From Candidatus Moranbacteria bacterium CG_4_9_14_3_um_filter_45_14 (lineage in GTDB: Bacteria; Patescibacteriota; Minisyncoccia; Moranbacterales; UBA1568), in contig PFVP01000010.1 in assembly GCA_002790675.1 (NCBI GenBank), positions 1 to 9,235 on the forward strand: a stretch of DNA of 9,235 bases, in the 5' to 3' direction. The stretch's first letter is position 1; every line of letters begins with the position of its first letter. Under the pieces are notes generated by a model. It was not told where the DNA came from. It saw only the letters and a program-made list of their open reading frames with translations, and did not search any database. Below are positions 1-7,229 of this stretch, in pieces. The translations under genes were made by a program, and so were the position numbers.

Positions 1-28
1 TGAAATTTTCCAAAAAAATACTTCGAAT

Positions 29-1252
29 TTATTTGATGTTTTCAAGAACAGAATACATCGGCTGCAACATCGCCACGGCGAAAAATCCGACACCCCCGCC
101 GATTACGAGCATCAGAATCGGCTCAATAATCGATGACATATTCTTCGTGATCTGCGAAACTTCTTCTTCATAAAATTCCGCCAGGTGTTGCAATACCGTT
201 TCTGTCTTCCCTGTCTCCTCGCCCACTTCGAGAATTTGTGTCACTAGAATAGGGAATATGTGAGGGTATTTGGCAATGACCTTGGAAAGATCTACACCCT
301 TCTGCACTTCTCTGATGGCCTCCACCAGAACGTCTTTGTAATAGACATTACTCAGTGTTTTGGAAACAATCTCCAATCCAACCACTACCGATATCCCGCT
401 CCTCAAAAGAGAACTGTAGATACGGGCGAAACGAGCGCAGTTCACCTTGATGACGATATTACCGACGATAGGCATATAAAGGAAGAGAAGACTAAAGAAC
501 CGTTTCCCTGCGCCTGTTCCGGCAAATATCCTTACGCCTATTACCATTACAATGGTAAAAATAATGACAAGAACGGCGTTTTCACGAAGCAGATCACTGA
601 TTTTCATAATGAACAAGGTTGTCGCCGGCAGTTTCACATCCATATCTTTGAAAACACCGGTAATCTTCGGCAAGATGTACGTAAGCATCAGCACGGCGAT
701 GCCGATCATCGCGACCACGATGACTGCCGGATAGATGAGCGCTCCCCGAACCTTGCTTTTCAGATCGTGTTCTTTCTCCAATTGAAGAGCGAGAATCTCA
801 AGTATGCCTTCCAGCGTACCGCTCATTTCCCCGACCCCAACCATATTCACGAATAACTCATTAAAGACACCGGGATACCGTGCCAAACCTTCCGAAAGAG
901 TCTTCCCGCTTTGTACGTCATCGAAAACAGTCAAAAGAATCGCCTTGAATCGCTTATTTTTCGTCTGAACACTCAAGTTGTGTATCGCTCGAGAAACAGT
1001 CAAACCGGAAGAAACCATCACAGCCAAGTTCCGAGCGAAAACCATTTTTTCCTTCAGTGGAACACCTGAAAAACGATCGAAAAATTTAATCGTACCAAAA
1101 GATTTCTTCGCCTCTAATTCTTTATGTGAAGTTAAGAGGAACCCCTGCTCCCGTAAATCTTGAGCGAGTGTCTTCTCATCTTTGGCTTCTTGTTCACCGC
1201 CGGAGTTTTCCCCAGTGGTGATGTTTTTCGCGGTATATAAAAATTTCGGCAT
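29..1252 (-). CDS. pilC: Type II secretion system F / PilC family inner-membrane platform protein
   Basis: This 407-aa protein matches the PilC/GspF family, the inner-membrane platform on which the type IV pilus or type II secretion assembly ATPase works. The N-terminal 60 or so residues are soluble (MPKFLYTAKN start, typical of the family). Two homologous T2SSF repeats follow, at about 68-195 and 270-395. Each carries the family GE-x-x-G motif: GEMSG at 141-145 and GEETG at 344-348. Membrane segments are visible at about 171-194, 225-244 and 375-397, the first with IYPA and the last with IEPILM. Length is normal for the family. The ATG is the only good start: upstream in frame there are six codons and then a stop. 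There is no Shine-Dalgarno sequence, only an A-rich run. No pilB, pilT or pilin gene is in the window, so pilus versus secretion role cannot be settled; the pilC symbol is the likelier reading for this lineage. Confidence 0.93.
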   Translation of the reverse strand: MPKFLYTAKNITTGENSGGEQEAKDEKTLAQDLREQGFLLTSHKELEAKKSFGTIKFFDRFSGVPLKEKMVFARNLAVMVSSGLTVSRAIHNLSVQTKNKRFKAILLTVFDDVQSGKTLSEGLARYPGVFNELFVNMVGVGEMSGTLEGILEILALQLEKEHDLKSKVRGALIYPAVIVVAMIGIAVLMLTYILPKITGVFKDMDVKLPATTLFIMKISDLLRENAVLVIIFTIVMVIGVRIFAGTGAGKRFFSLLFLYMPIVGNIVIKVNCARFARIYSSLLRSGISVVVGLEIVSKTLSNVYYKDVLVEAIREVQKGVDLSKVIAKYPHIFPILVTQILEVGEETGKTETVLQHLAEFYEEEVSQITKNMSSIIEPILMLVIGGGVGFFAVAMLQPMYSVLENIK

Positions 1253-1307
1253 TTTTTTATGTTTTGTTTTTTACCGACTATCCTGTCCCGATCCTCTTTT
1301 CATCTCC

Positions 1308-1316
1308 AGTATACCA
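1308..1316 (-). promoter_or_regulatory. Possible extended -10 promoter for pilC
   Basis: In the 87-bp gap before pilC the minus strand reads TGGTATACT, an extended -10 form (TGn followed by TATACT, five of six to consensus). It lies about 55 bp upstream of the pilC start codon. No convincing -35 hexamer sits at the right spacing, which extended -10 promoters can tolerate. The assignment rests on a short motif only. Confidence 0.3.
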
Positions 1317-1339
1317 CATTTCATCACGCAAGGCAGTGA

Positions 1340-2263
1340 TCAGACACTCAAACGTTCCTTATACTTTTCGAAGACCTGCGGACCTCGCGGATTCGGCAAG
1401 AAAATCAACGCCTGATCATCTGCTTCGATGAGACTCCCTTCTATCAAGGTTTTCGGATTACGACGAATTTTCTCTTTCTGCCAAGAAGCAAGCCATTTCT
1501 CAAAATGCAAGACGTCAAACAACGATTCCAATCTCTTCTGCACACCATTTCTCCACACACTCTCTTTCACTGTAAAAAGATGTGGTATCGATGTCAAGAT
1601 GAAATTCGGCCGATACTCGAGTATCCAACGGTTCTTCAATTCGAACGTTCGGAAAAGGCTGACATTGAGAAGTGGAATGAGAAAGCGATACTCGTGAGCG
1701 GAAAAAAGGTCTTTGGTACCGATTTCCAGATTATCATCCGTCACAAAATAATTGAGACAGGCTCGATCCTGTATTTTCTTCCCATGACGCCGTTTCCCAA
1801 TACAGTGGAGAAACCCAGTCAAAATAGTCCGCCCGATCCAAATTTTCCCAGAACGCAACACCACAAACATATCCCAATCGCTCTCCCTCGTACCATTTTT
1901 CATCGCCAAACTTCCGGTCGCTCCCAACATCCGCAGATACGGGAGAAAACCCAACATACCCGCCAATCGTCGCATCCGTTTCAACTTCAGGACAGAAACT
2001 TTTTCCGCCTGGATACGTTTCGCTATCAGGTATTCACGAGAAACCAGAGTATAGAATCCATTCTTTTCGACGATCTTTCCGCTCAGCTCTCCGGTGGCGA
2101 GAAAAGAAACGATATCACCGAGCGTGCACGGTCGGTCGCATACCACCTGATCGAAATCCTGAGTGATCAGATGCTTCCAAATCTCGAAAGCGGTCACAGG
2201 AAAATCCATAACATCATAATATGTCACCGTCGCCACGATATTTTTCCCCAAACGATAGGACAT
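1340..2263 (-). CDS. Nucleotidyltransferase-fold protein of unknown function
   Basis: The 307-aa product shows a nucleotidyltransferase (pol beta-like) active-site pattern. G117-S118 is followed by the acidic pair D129-W-D131, in a G-S-x(10)-D-x-D arrangement that binds metal and NTP in this superfamily. The N-terminal 90 residues (YYDVMDFPVTAFEIWKHL and what follows) look like a winged-helix-type domain; related N-termini occur in uncharacterised CPR proteins, as far as I recall. The C-terminal half has hydrophobic stretches but no clear motif. Substrate and partners are unknown; tRNA, protein or small-molecule nucleotidyl transfer are all possible. The chosen ATG has no Shine-Dalgarno before it. 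The frame stays open upstream for nine codons to a TGA, so a non-ATG start such as ATT at 2287 cannot be excluded. It is transcribed toward pilC with an 87-bp gap and could be co-transcribed with it. Confidence 0.7.
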   Translation of the reverse strand: MSYRLGKNIVATVTYYDVMDFPVTAFEIWKHLITQDFDQVVCDRPCTLGDIVSFLATGELSGKIVEKNGFYTLVSREYLIAKRIQAEKVSVLKLKRMRRLAGMLGFLPYLRMLGATGSLAMKNGTRESDWDMFVVLRSGKIWIGRTILTGFLHCIGKRRHGKKIQDRACLNYFVTDDNLEIGTKDLFSAHEYRFLIPLLNVSLFRTFELKNRWILEYRPNFILTSIPHLFTVKESVWRNGVQKRLESLFDVLHFEKWLASWQKEKIRRNPKTLIEGSLIEADDQALIFLPNPRGPQVFEKYKERLSV

Positions 2264-2531
2264 ATGAAGGAAATATCTTATTTCTAATACCTCATTCCCA
2301 ATAAAATACGAGCAAATTTTTTAAAAGTGTTTTTTCTTTTCCTTTAGCCCGTACTCGGTAACGCTTTGAGGTGAAAGCGGGGCAAGAAAGAAAGATCGTA
2401 TTGTGGTTCAGTTTTTATCTGAACTCACTCTTTTTAAGAGTGAGAGCGAGACGACTTTCTCTCTGCTGAGCCACCAAACGTTCGAGGCGGGATACGAATA
2501 AGAAAAATACTTTTGAAAAAACACCTGCGCC
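2264..2531. other. Hairpin-rich intergenic region between uvrA and the nucleotidyltransferase gene
   Basis: No annotated-size gene lies in this 268-bp gap. Visible inverted repeats are: GCCC 2347-2350 with GGGC 2380-2383 enclosing CGCTTT 2362-2367 / AAAGCG 2374-2379; GTTCAG 2406-2411 / CTGAAC 2419-2424; and CTCACTCTT 2424-2432 / AAGAGTGAG 2436-2444 with a TTT loop. The strongest stem is not followed by a T-run on either strand, so it is not a standard intrinsic terminator for uvrA. On the minus strand the uvrA frame stays open for 36 codons past its stop (including RLERLVAQQRESRLAL). On the plus strand a 35-codon start-less frame (AEPPNVRGGIRIRK) crosses the same DNA. I cannot assign either. 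The region could be a decayed gene end, a repeat, or a structured RNA. Confidence 0.45.
2424..2444. repeat. 9-bp perfect inverted repeat (hairpin)
   Basis: CTCACTCTT and AAGAGTGAG pair perfectly around a TTT loop. It directly abuts a second hairpin (GTTCAG/CTGAAC, 2406-2424), sharing one base with it. Its place 87 bp beyond the uvrA stop suggests a role in 3'-end processing or termination of the uvrA message. Neither flank carries the T-run of an intrinsic terminator. Confidence 0.6.
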
Positions 2532-5330
2532 TTACAAATACTTTGCTGTGAAAGAACGTTTGCAATGCTTCAATTTTTCCGGAGGACCTGAAAAAATGAG
2601 CTCACCGCCCCGTGCACCGCCGTCCGGTCCGAGCTCCAATACCCAATCGGCTGAAGCGATGACATCGAGATTGTGTTCGACGACAAGAACACTGTTTCCC
2701 TTTTCCACCAAAGCTTCCAGCACTTCGAGGAGGCGACGAACGTCTTCAAAATGCAGGCCGATCGTCGGTTCATCAAGTATGTACAGCGTCTTCCCAGTCG
2801 ATTTCCGAGCAAGTTCTGTCGCAAGCTTGATACGTTGCGCTTCCCCTCCGGAAATATTGGTCGCGCTCTGACCCAACACGAGATAGCCGAGACCTACCTC
2901 TTCGAGTACCCGCAATTTCTCCTCAATCATCGTCTGATCCGAGAAGAAACGACGTGCTTCCGTGACGGTCATACGGAGTACCTGCGCAATGTTTGTTCCG
3001 CGATACTCGATGGAGAGTGTTTTGGAATTATACCTCGTCCCCTGGCAAATCTCACATGGTACATACACATCAGGAAGGAGATACATCTCAATCTTTTTCT
3101 GTCCACCGCCCTGACAGGCTTCGCAACGGCCACCACGCATATTAAAACTGAAATAACTCGCAGAATATTTCTCTCGTTGCGCTTCTTCTGTGGTTGCAAA
3201 AAGATCTCGGATCAGGCTGAATACGCCGGTATACGTCGCGGCATTGGAACGAGGTGTCCGTCCGATAGGATCCTGGGTGACCGCGATAACTTTGTCGATA
3301 TTGGACAGGCCTTCCATTTTCCTATACGCGCCCGGTTCGGCTTTGGCATGATAAAAATATTTCGAAAGCGCTCGCGAGAGGATATCGTGTACCAAACTCG
3401 ATTTCCCCGATCCCGAAACGCCTGAAACAGCCACCAACATCCCCAGAGGAATTTTGACATCCGCATTTTTCAGATTGTGTTCCGTCGCACCATAAATGGT
3501 GATAGCTCCATCGCTTCGCGTACGTGCTTTCTTCTTGTTGGATATCTTCCGTCTACCGGAGAGATATTCGCCGGTCAACATATTCGAATGCATCAATTTT
3601 TCCGGAGTGCCTGAAAAAATAATCTCACCACCTTCGATGCCGGCTCCCGGACCCAAGTCGATGATATAATCAGCCTTGCGCATAATCGCCACATCATGTT
3701 CGACGATCACGAGGGAATTGTTCCCGGCACGAAGGTCTTCAAGCGCATAAATCAACCGTTCCGTATCACGACTATGCAGTCCGACAGATGGCTCATCTAA
3801 GACATAGATGATTCCGGAAAGTCCGGATTTCATCTGTACGGAGAGTCTGATACGCTGTGCTTCTCCTCCGGAAAGCGTATCAGCTCCACGCGAGAGTTCC
3901 ATATAGCCCAATCCTACTTTCTCTACGGCGCGCATCCGCGCCTCCATTTCAGAGAACAATGGATCGATGATCTCCCTCTCTTCCTTTTGGAGCAATTTCT
4001 CACGGATAGGTTTGAGCATCACGAGGAAATTCTCCACGCTTTGCAGTACGAAATCATTGATAGAAAGTCCTTCTACTTTCACCGAAAGCGATGACGCCTT
4101 CAGACGTTTTCCTTCACAAGAAGGACAAGGTCGCGTCAACATATACGCCTCGATATCCATACGAAGATGGTCTGATTTCGTCTCTCGATATTTTTTTTCC
4201 AGAAGCGCGATCACTCCAGGAAACGCATCCTGCTGTTTTCCTTCTTCTCCGTGAAGAATGAGGGAGAAGTGTTTCGCGGAAAGTTTCTTTACCGGTGCAT
4301 CAAGTGAAAATTTGTGACGCCTGCTGGCATCACGGAGCCACTGCATCGGTCCTTGGCCGGTATGACGATCTCCGTTCATCTTGCTCCACGGACGGATAGC
4401 TCCTTCCGCAAGCGAAAGATTCTTATTGGGAATGACCAATTCCGGATCGAATTCCAATGTCACGCCGAGTCCGGCGCATTTTTCACACGCTCCTTCGGGA
4501 CTATTGAAAGAAAAACGGCTCGGTGTGAACTCTGACAGACTGATACCACATTCCTCGCAACGGTATTCTTCATTGTACGAACGCTCTTCGCCTGTCCCAT
4601 TGATACGGAGAGTAAGCGTTCCAGAACCGACTCGGAATGCCGTCTGCAGAGAATCAAGTATACGTTCCTTATCAGGACGTTCCCGATCAAGAACGAGACG
4701 ATCGATCACAACCGCTATCTCGGAAGTTTCGGTAAAAGAAGACTCTGGAATTGCTTCAATGATAGGCATCAATTTTCCGTGAAACAGCACGCGGATATAT
4801 CCCCATATATTGATAAGTGCCAACGCTTCGCGTTCGGTTTTCGAAACGAGCGATTTACTGTACGCCATAAAAACAAGCGGTGTATCATTGGGCAAAAGAA
4901 GTATCTCTTCGAGTATCTCCCGCACGCTTTTCCTCTGTAATCGCTTGCCACACGTAGGGCAATAAGGAACACCGAGTTTCGCAAATAAAATACGCAGATA
5001 ATCATATACCTCCGTCATCGTCCCGACGGTCGAACGAGGACTGCGCGACACACTTTTTTGATCGATGGAAATAGCCGGACTCAAGTTGCGAATCACATCG
5101 ACATCAGGCTTATCAAATCCATCGAGGAAGTTACGCGCATACGAAGAAAGCGACTCAACATAGCGCCGATTCGCTTCCGCAAAAAGAGTATCGAAAGCAA
5201 GAGAAGATTTCCCTGATCCGGAGAGTCCGGTTATCACGACAAGAGCGTTGCGCGGAATATCAACATCCACGTTCTTCAAATTATTGACTCGTGCACCACG
5301 AATTTCAATCACCTGTTTTTTCTCTGGCAT
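2532..5330 (-). CDS. uvrA: Excinuclease ABC subunit A (UvrA), complete copy
   Basis: UvrA is the damage-recognition ATPase of nucleotide excision repair; it loads UvrB onto lesions. The 932-aa length is normal (E. coli has 940). Both ABC modules are intact. Module I has Walker A GLSGSGKSS at 35-43, signature LSGGEAQRI at 486-494 and Walker B YVLDEP at 509-514. Module II has Walker A GVSGSGKSS at 637-645, signature ISGGEAQRI at 826-834 and Walker B YILDEP at 850-855. Zinc modules are present: C258/C261/C282/C285 (C-x2-C-x20-C-x2-C) and C736/C739/C759/C762 (C-x2-C-x19-C-x2-C), plus a CPTC pair at 124-127. No Shine-Dalgarno precedes the ATG. It lies downstream of uvrC on the same strand but has its own likely promoter. 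It differs clearly from the second UvrA at 8433-9235: for example ARKSTGKTLYILDEPT here against YRKMYERTIYLLDEPT there. One copy may therefore be a specialised or acquired paralogue. Confidence 0.97.
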   Translation of the reverse strand: MPEKKQVIEIRGARVNNLKNVDVDIPRNALVVITGLSGSGKSSLAFDTLFAEANRRYVESLSSYARNFLDGFDKPDVDVIRNLSPAISIDQKSVSRSPRSTVGTMTEVYDYLRILFAKLGVPYCPTCGKRLQRKSVREILEEILLLPNDTPLVFMAYSKSLVSKTEREALALINIWGYIRVLFHGKLMPIIEAIPESSFTETSEIAVVIDRLVLDRERPDKERILDSLQTAFRVGSGTLTLRINGTGEERSYNEEYRCEECGISLSEFTPSRFSFNSPEGACEKCAGLGVTLEFDPELVIPNKNLSLAEGAIRPWSKMNGDRHTGQGPMQWLRDASRRHKFSLDAPVKKLSAKHFSLILHGEEGKQQDAFPGVIALLEKKYRETKSDHLRMDIEAYMLTRPCPSCEGKRLKASSLSVKVEGLSINDFVLQSVENFLVMLKPIREKLLQKEEREIIDPLFSEMEARMRAVEKVGLGYMELSRGADTLSGGEAQRIRLSVQMKSGLSGIIYVLDEPSVGLHSRDTERLIYALEDLRAGNNSLVIVEHDVAIMRKADYIIDLGPGAGIEGGEIIFSGTPEKLMHSNMLTGEYLSGRRKISNKKKARTRSDGAITIYGATEHNLKNADVKIPLGMLVAVSGVSGSGKSSLVHDILSRALSKYFYHAKAEPGAYRKMEGLSNIDKVIAVTQDPIGRTPRSNAATYTGVFSLIRDLFATTEEAQREKYSASYFSFNMRGGRCEACQGGGQKKIEMYLLPDVYVPCEICQGTRYNSKTLSIEYRGTNIAQVLRMTVTEARRFFSDQTMIEEKLRVLEEVGLGYLVLGQSATNISGGEAQRIKLATELARKSTGKTLYILDEPTIGLHFEDVRRLLEVLEALVEKGNSVLVVEHNLDVIASADWVLELGPDGGARGGELIFSGPPEKLKHCKRSFTAKYL

Positions 5331-5384
5331 AGAGTGTCTTGTGGTGTAAAAAAGGCTTGTCTAAAAAATATGCGATTGGTTTCA

Positions 5385-5413
5385 ATGATACACTCTTTTT
5401 TGCACGGTGTAAA
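5385..5413 (-). promoter_or_regulatory. Sigma-70-type promoter for uvrA
   Basis: On the minus strand, TTTACA (5408-5413) and TATCAT (5385-5390) are separated by exactly 17 bp. Each hexamer is five of six to the -35 and -10 consensus. The -10 ends about 54 bp before the uvrA ATG. This supports independent transcription of uvrA rather than simple read-through from uvrC, whose stop lies 211 bp further upstream. No LexA-like box is evident nearby. Confidence 0.55.
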
Positions 5414-5479
5414 GGGACCAATCAGATGAGTGAAAATCTCCATTTATGGTTTTCATTATAGATCTCTCAATCACAAGCA

Positions 5480-5624
5480 ACCTTCCTAGGAGCCATTCGT
5501 TCGTGAAGCGTTCGAACTTCTCTTATGAGGCTTTTTCGATCCGTCGATGCGATGGCACCATGCTCGAAAAGACTTCAACTCTCCCAAGAAGATTCTTGCG
5601 ATGAGAGGATCCATTTGAGATTTT
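5480..5624 (-). pseudogene. Possible decayed helix-hairpin-helix tail of uvrC
   Basis: Past the uvrC TAG the same frame reads a stretch with KNLLGRVEVFSS, then RRIEKAS, a TAA, and EKFERF. The order K-x-L-L ... F-x-S ... I-x-x-A-S-(x)-E resembles the second helix-hairpin-helix region that ends classical UvrC proteins (pattern LL-x-x-F-G-S ... I-x-x-A-S-x-E-E). Spacing is off by several residues and two stops interrupt it. The alternative frame holds an uninterrupted 35-codon stretch (FEHGAIASTDRKSLIREV) that also looks coding-like, so an indel may be involved. The sequence shows open, protein-like frames; their origin from a UvrC tail is inference. Confidence 0.3.
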
Positions 5625-6980
5625 CTACAGACTCTCTCTGTCCAAGAATTTTTTGTCGCGTCGCTTGCGATGGAACGTGATAGCAAAACGATGAGCCTCG
5701 CTATTTGCCAAAAGAATTTCTTTTTTGAAACGCTTTGTGATCGCTTCCGGTCCGATGAGATGTTCCGCTTGATGTTTACTGTTTTTCACGACTCCAACAA
5801 TGGGAATAGATAATGCTGATACAGATAAAACTTTCTCCGCTACATCAGACTGGAGAAATGACCCATCAACAACAACGAATTCCGGAAGTGGCCACTCAGA
5901 ATGCTTCAATCGCCTTGTAAGAATTTCTTCGAGCGCTGTCAGGTCGTTGCCATTATGCTCTCCTCGAAGTTTGAACTGCCGATATTCGCTCGGATTGCCC
6001 CGGCTGTTCTGTACCACCGTCATCACCCCGACACTTGATGTGCCTCCGAGGTGTGCCACGTCGTATGCTTCGATACGATGTCCATTGATTTCTCCGATAT
6101 CATCTTTGATGAGAGCGACGTCTTGGATATGCTGTAATCCGAAGAGTGTTTTTTTAATCTCACCGGCCCGTTCAAATTCCAGATTTTTTATCGCAATGCT
6201 CATTTCCTGTTTGAGCTTTTTGACTACTGTTTGCTTGTGTCCTTCAAAGAAAAGTCTGATATGATTGATAATTCTCCCATATTCCCGCGCCGATATCTCT
6301 CCGGTACACACTCCCGGACAAAGCCCAATCTGCCTATTGAAACATGGTCGTGATCCTTTCTTGTTATCTGTTAATTGTTGACTGTTAGCTGGTGTGCATT
6401 TGTCTCGAAATGGAAACAGCCTCCGAACGATTTTCATTGCTTCACGCAATCCTCCTCCGGATGGAAATGGTCCGAAAACATATTTATATTCTTTTTTCTG
6501 TTTTTTGCCTGCCCTGTGAAATTCCGTCTTCGACGGACCAGCTATGCTGGATTTCACGGGGTAAATTAATTGTTGGCTATTCATAACATCACGTCCCCGT
6601 ACAAGGAGCACACGAGGAAATTTTTCATTAGTGATAACGACAAAATTATAACTCTTGTCATCTTTGGCATCGGTGTTATGCGATGGCTGGTGTATCTTGA
6701 TAAGGTTCGTTTCAAGGATCAGCGCTTCCAATACGGAATCTGTTCTCGTATAAGCAATAAATCGTGCCCGATCGAGCATTAGTCCAATTTTCGGTCCCCG
6801 AATGGCGCTTATGTCACGCGAGAAGTAACTCTTCACCCGATCACGGAGTGATGTCGCTTTACCGATATACAGAAGCTCCTGATTTTCATCAAGAAAAAAG
6901 TACACTCCGGGGAATTCCGGCAACATGTTTTTCTTGTGAAATGCCGGTAGCGTATATATTTTCTCCCACAATTTTGTCAT
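5625..6980 (-). CDS. uvrC: Excinuclease ABC subunit C (UvrC), short form without C-terminal HhH, with in-frame repeat insertions
   Basis: UvrC makes the two incisions beside a UvrB-bound lesion. At 451 aa it is well short of the usual 600 or so. Domains in order: GIY-YIG nuclease at about 20-105 (GVY 25-27, YIG 38-40, Arg46/Arg48, Glu90 in LETNLIK); iron-sulfur cysteines C195, C213, C221, C225; UVR motif at about 253-285 (NLEFERAGE); RNase H-like 3' nuclease with the D307/D372/H430 triad (YDVAHL, VVDGSF, EAHRF). The protein stops at DRESL, where the helix-hairpin-helix domain would begin. Two insertions stand out. One is about 29 residues between RGRD (near 130) and YVFGPFP, holding a palindromic repeat. 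The other is about 6 residues between the first two cysteines (C-x17-C instead of E. coli C-x11-C). Both contain the peptide NSQQL. No active-site residue is lost, so it is probably functional. No strong Shine-Dalgarno is visible; uvrA follows downstream. Confidence 0.95.
   Translation of the reverse strand: MTKLWEKIYTLPAFHKKNMLPEFPGVYFFLDENQELLYIGKATSLRDRVKSYFSRDISAIRGPKIGLMLDRARFIAYTRTDSVLEALILETNLIKIHQPSHNTDAKDDKSYNFVVITNEKFPRVLLVRGRDVMNSQQLIYPVKSSIAGPSKTEFHRAGKKQKKEYKYVFGPFPSGGGLREAMKIVRRLFPFRDKCTPANSQQLTDNKKGSRPCFNRQIGLCPGVCTGEISAREYGRIINHIRLFFEGHKQTVVKKLKQEMSIAIKNLEFERAGEIKKTLFGLQHIQDVALIKDDIGEINGHRIEAYDVAHLGGTSSVGVMTVVQNSRGNPSEYRQFKLRGEHNGNDLTALEEILTRRLKHSEWPLPEFVVVDGSFLQSDVAEKVLSVSALSIPIVGVVKNSKHQAEHLIGPEAITKRFKKEILLANSEAHRFAITFHRKRRDKKFLDRESL
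6371..6380 (+). repeat. TTAATTGTTG direct repeat, copy 1 (in uvrC)
   Basis: This 10-mer recurs exactly at 6566-6575, and the surrounding 20 bases match at about 14 positions. On the coding strand both copies encode Gln-Gln-Leu in the context N-S-Q-Q-L. This copy lies in the extra residues between the iron-sulfur cysteines C195 and C213, flanked by two TAACAG repeats on the coding strand. Confidence 0.5.
6512..6561. repeat. 50-bp palindromic element forming a perfect three-way junction, in frame inside uvrC
   Basis: Outer arms are CCCTGTGAAAT (6512-6522) and ATTTCACGGGG (6551-6561), 11 bp with one G-T wobble. Inside, with no unpaired base at the junction, lie two triloop hairpins: TCCGTC-TTC-GACGGA (6523-6537) and CCAGC-TAT-GCTGG (6538-6550). 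The element encodes roughly UvrC residues 140-157 (PVKSSIAGPSKTEFHRAG on the coding strand), a segment absent from ordinary UvrC proteins. Such a design is that of a repetitive palindromic insertion tolerated in a surface loop. The insertion is inferred from comparison with the family; the palindrome itself is seen directly. Confidence 0.85.
6566..6575 (+). repeat. TTAATTGTTG direct repeat, copy 2 (in uvrC)
   Basis: This is the second copy of the 10-mer at 6371-6380, 195 bp away. It sits four bases from the arm of the 50-bp palindrome and encodes part of NSQQL at the start of the first UvrC insertion. The shared motif suggests the two insertions derive from related repeat sequence. Confidence 0.5.
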
Positions 6981-7229
6981 ACGATTTCTCTTATCACTTC
7001 ATTCAAGCAGCTTCACGATACAAAAGCAATTGGTGGCCTACATTCTACCTTGAAAGACAGTCCCTCCAATTCTGCAGAGGGGAGTAACTGAAAACAATCT
7101 TTTGTCTCTGCTCCAGACCTGTCTGCCGATTTATCTGCCGTAGGCATAACAGGCAGGCAAGTGGAGCAACCAACAAAAAATTCTTTTGGCCATTGCATAG
7201 TTGCATTTCAGAAGAGAATTCAAAAAAGC
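6981..7229. other. Intergenic stretch upstream of uvrC
   Basis: I see no convincing gene here. A minus-strand frame of 61 codons (7013-7198) has an ATG but no ribosome binding site, and it is crossed by a nested palindrome. It could be a tiny gene interrupted by a repeat or chance. On the minus strand TAGAAT, with a poor TTGGAG 16 bp upstream of it, is the best but weak promoter-like pair ahead of uvrC. The left end of the insertion-sequence derivative abuts this stretch. Confidence 0.4.
7109..7168. repeat. Nested palindromic repeat
   Basis: Three concentric pairings share one axis: TGCTCCA 7109-7115 / TGGAGCA 7162-7168, CCTGT 7118-7122 / ACAGG 7149-7153, and TGCC 7136-7139 / GGCA 7143-7146 with a GTA loop. 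The arms are joined by small internal loops. The repeat lies between uvrC and the transposase remnant and is not followed by a T-run, so it does not look like a terminator. It may be another member of the repeat load seen inside uvrC. Confidence 0.55.

Noticed and set aside
260..856. 198-codon plus-strand open frame opposite pilC
   Set aside because: It is an antisense shadow rich in His and Asp; the opposite strand is clearly PilC/GspF.
1505..2287. 260-codon plus-strand open frame opposite the nucleotidyltransferase gene
   Set aside because: Its composition is low-quality, with runs of His, Arg and Ser, as expected for an antisense shadow. The minus strand has the recognisable active-site motif.
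2264..2531. tRNA or RNase P RNA in the hairpin-rich gap
   Set aside because: There is no T-arm consensus, acceptor pairing with CCA, or the conserved RNase P GAGGAAAGTCC-type core on either strand.
5382..5456. 24-codon minus-strand frame (MKTINGDFHSSDWSLY...) upstream of uvrA
   Set aside because: It has no ribosome binding site, resembles no family I know, and overlaps the uvrA promoter hexamers.
7013..7198. 61-codon minus-strand frame upstream of uvrC
   Set aside because: It has no ribosome binding site, and a quarter of it is palindromic repeat. Recorded only as part of the intergenic stretch.
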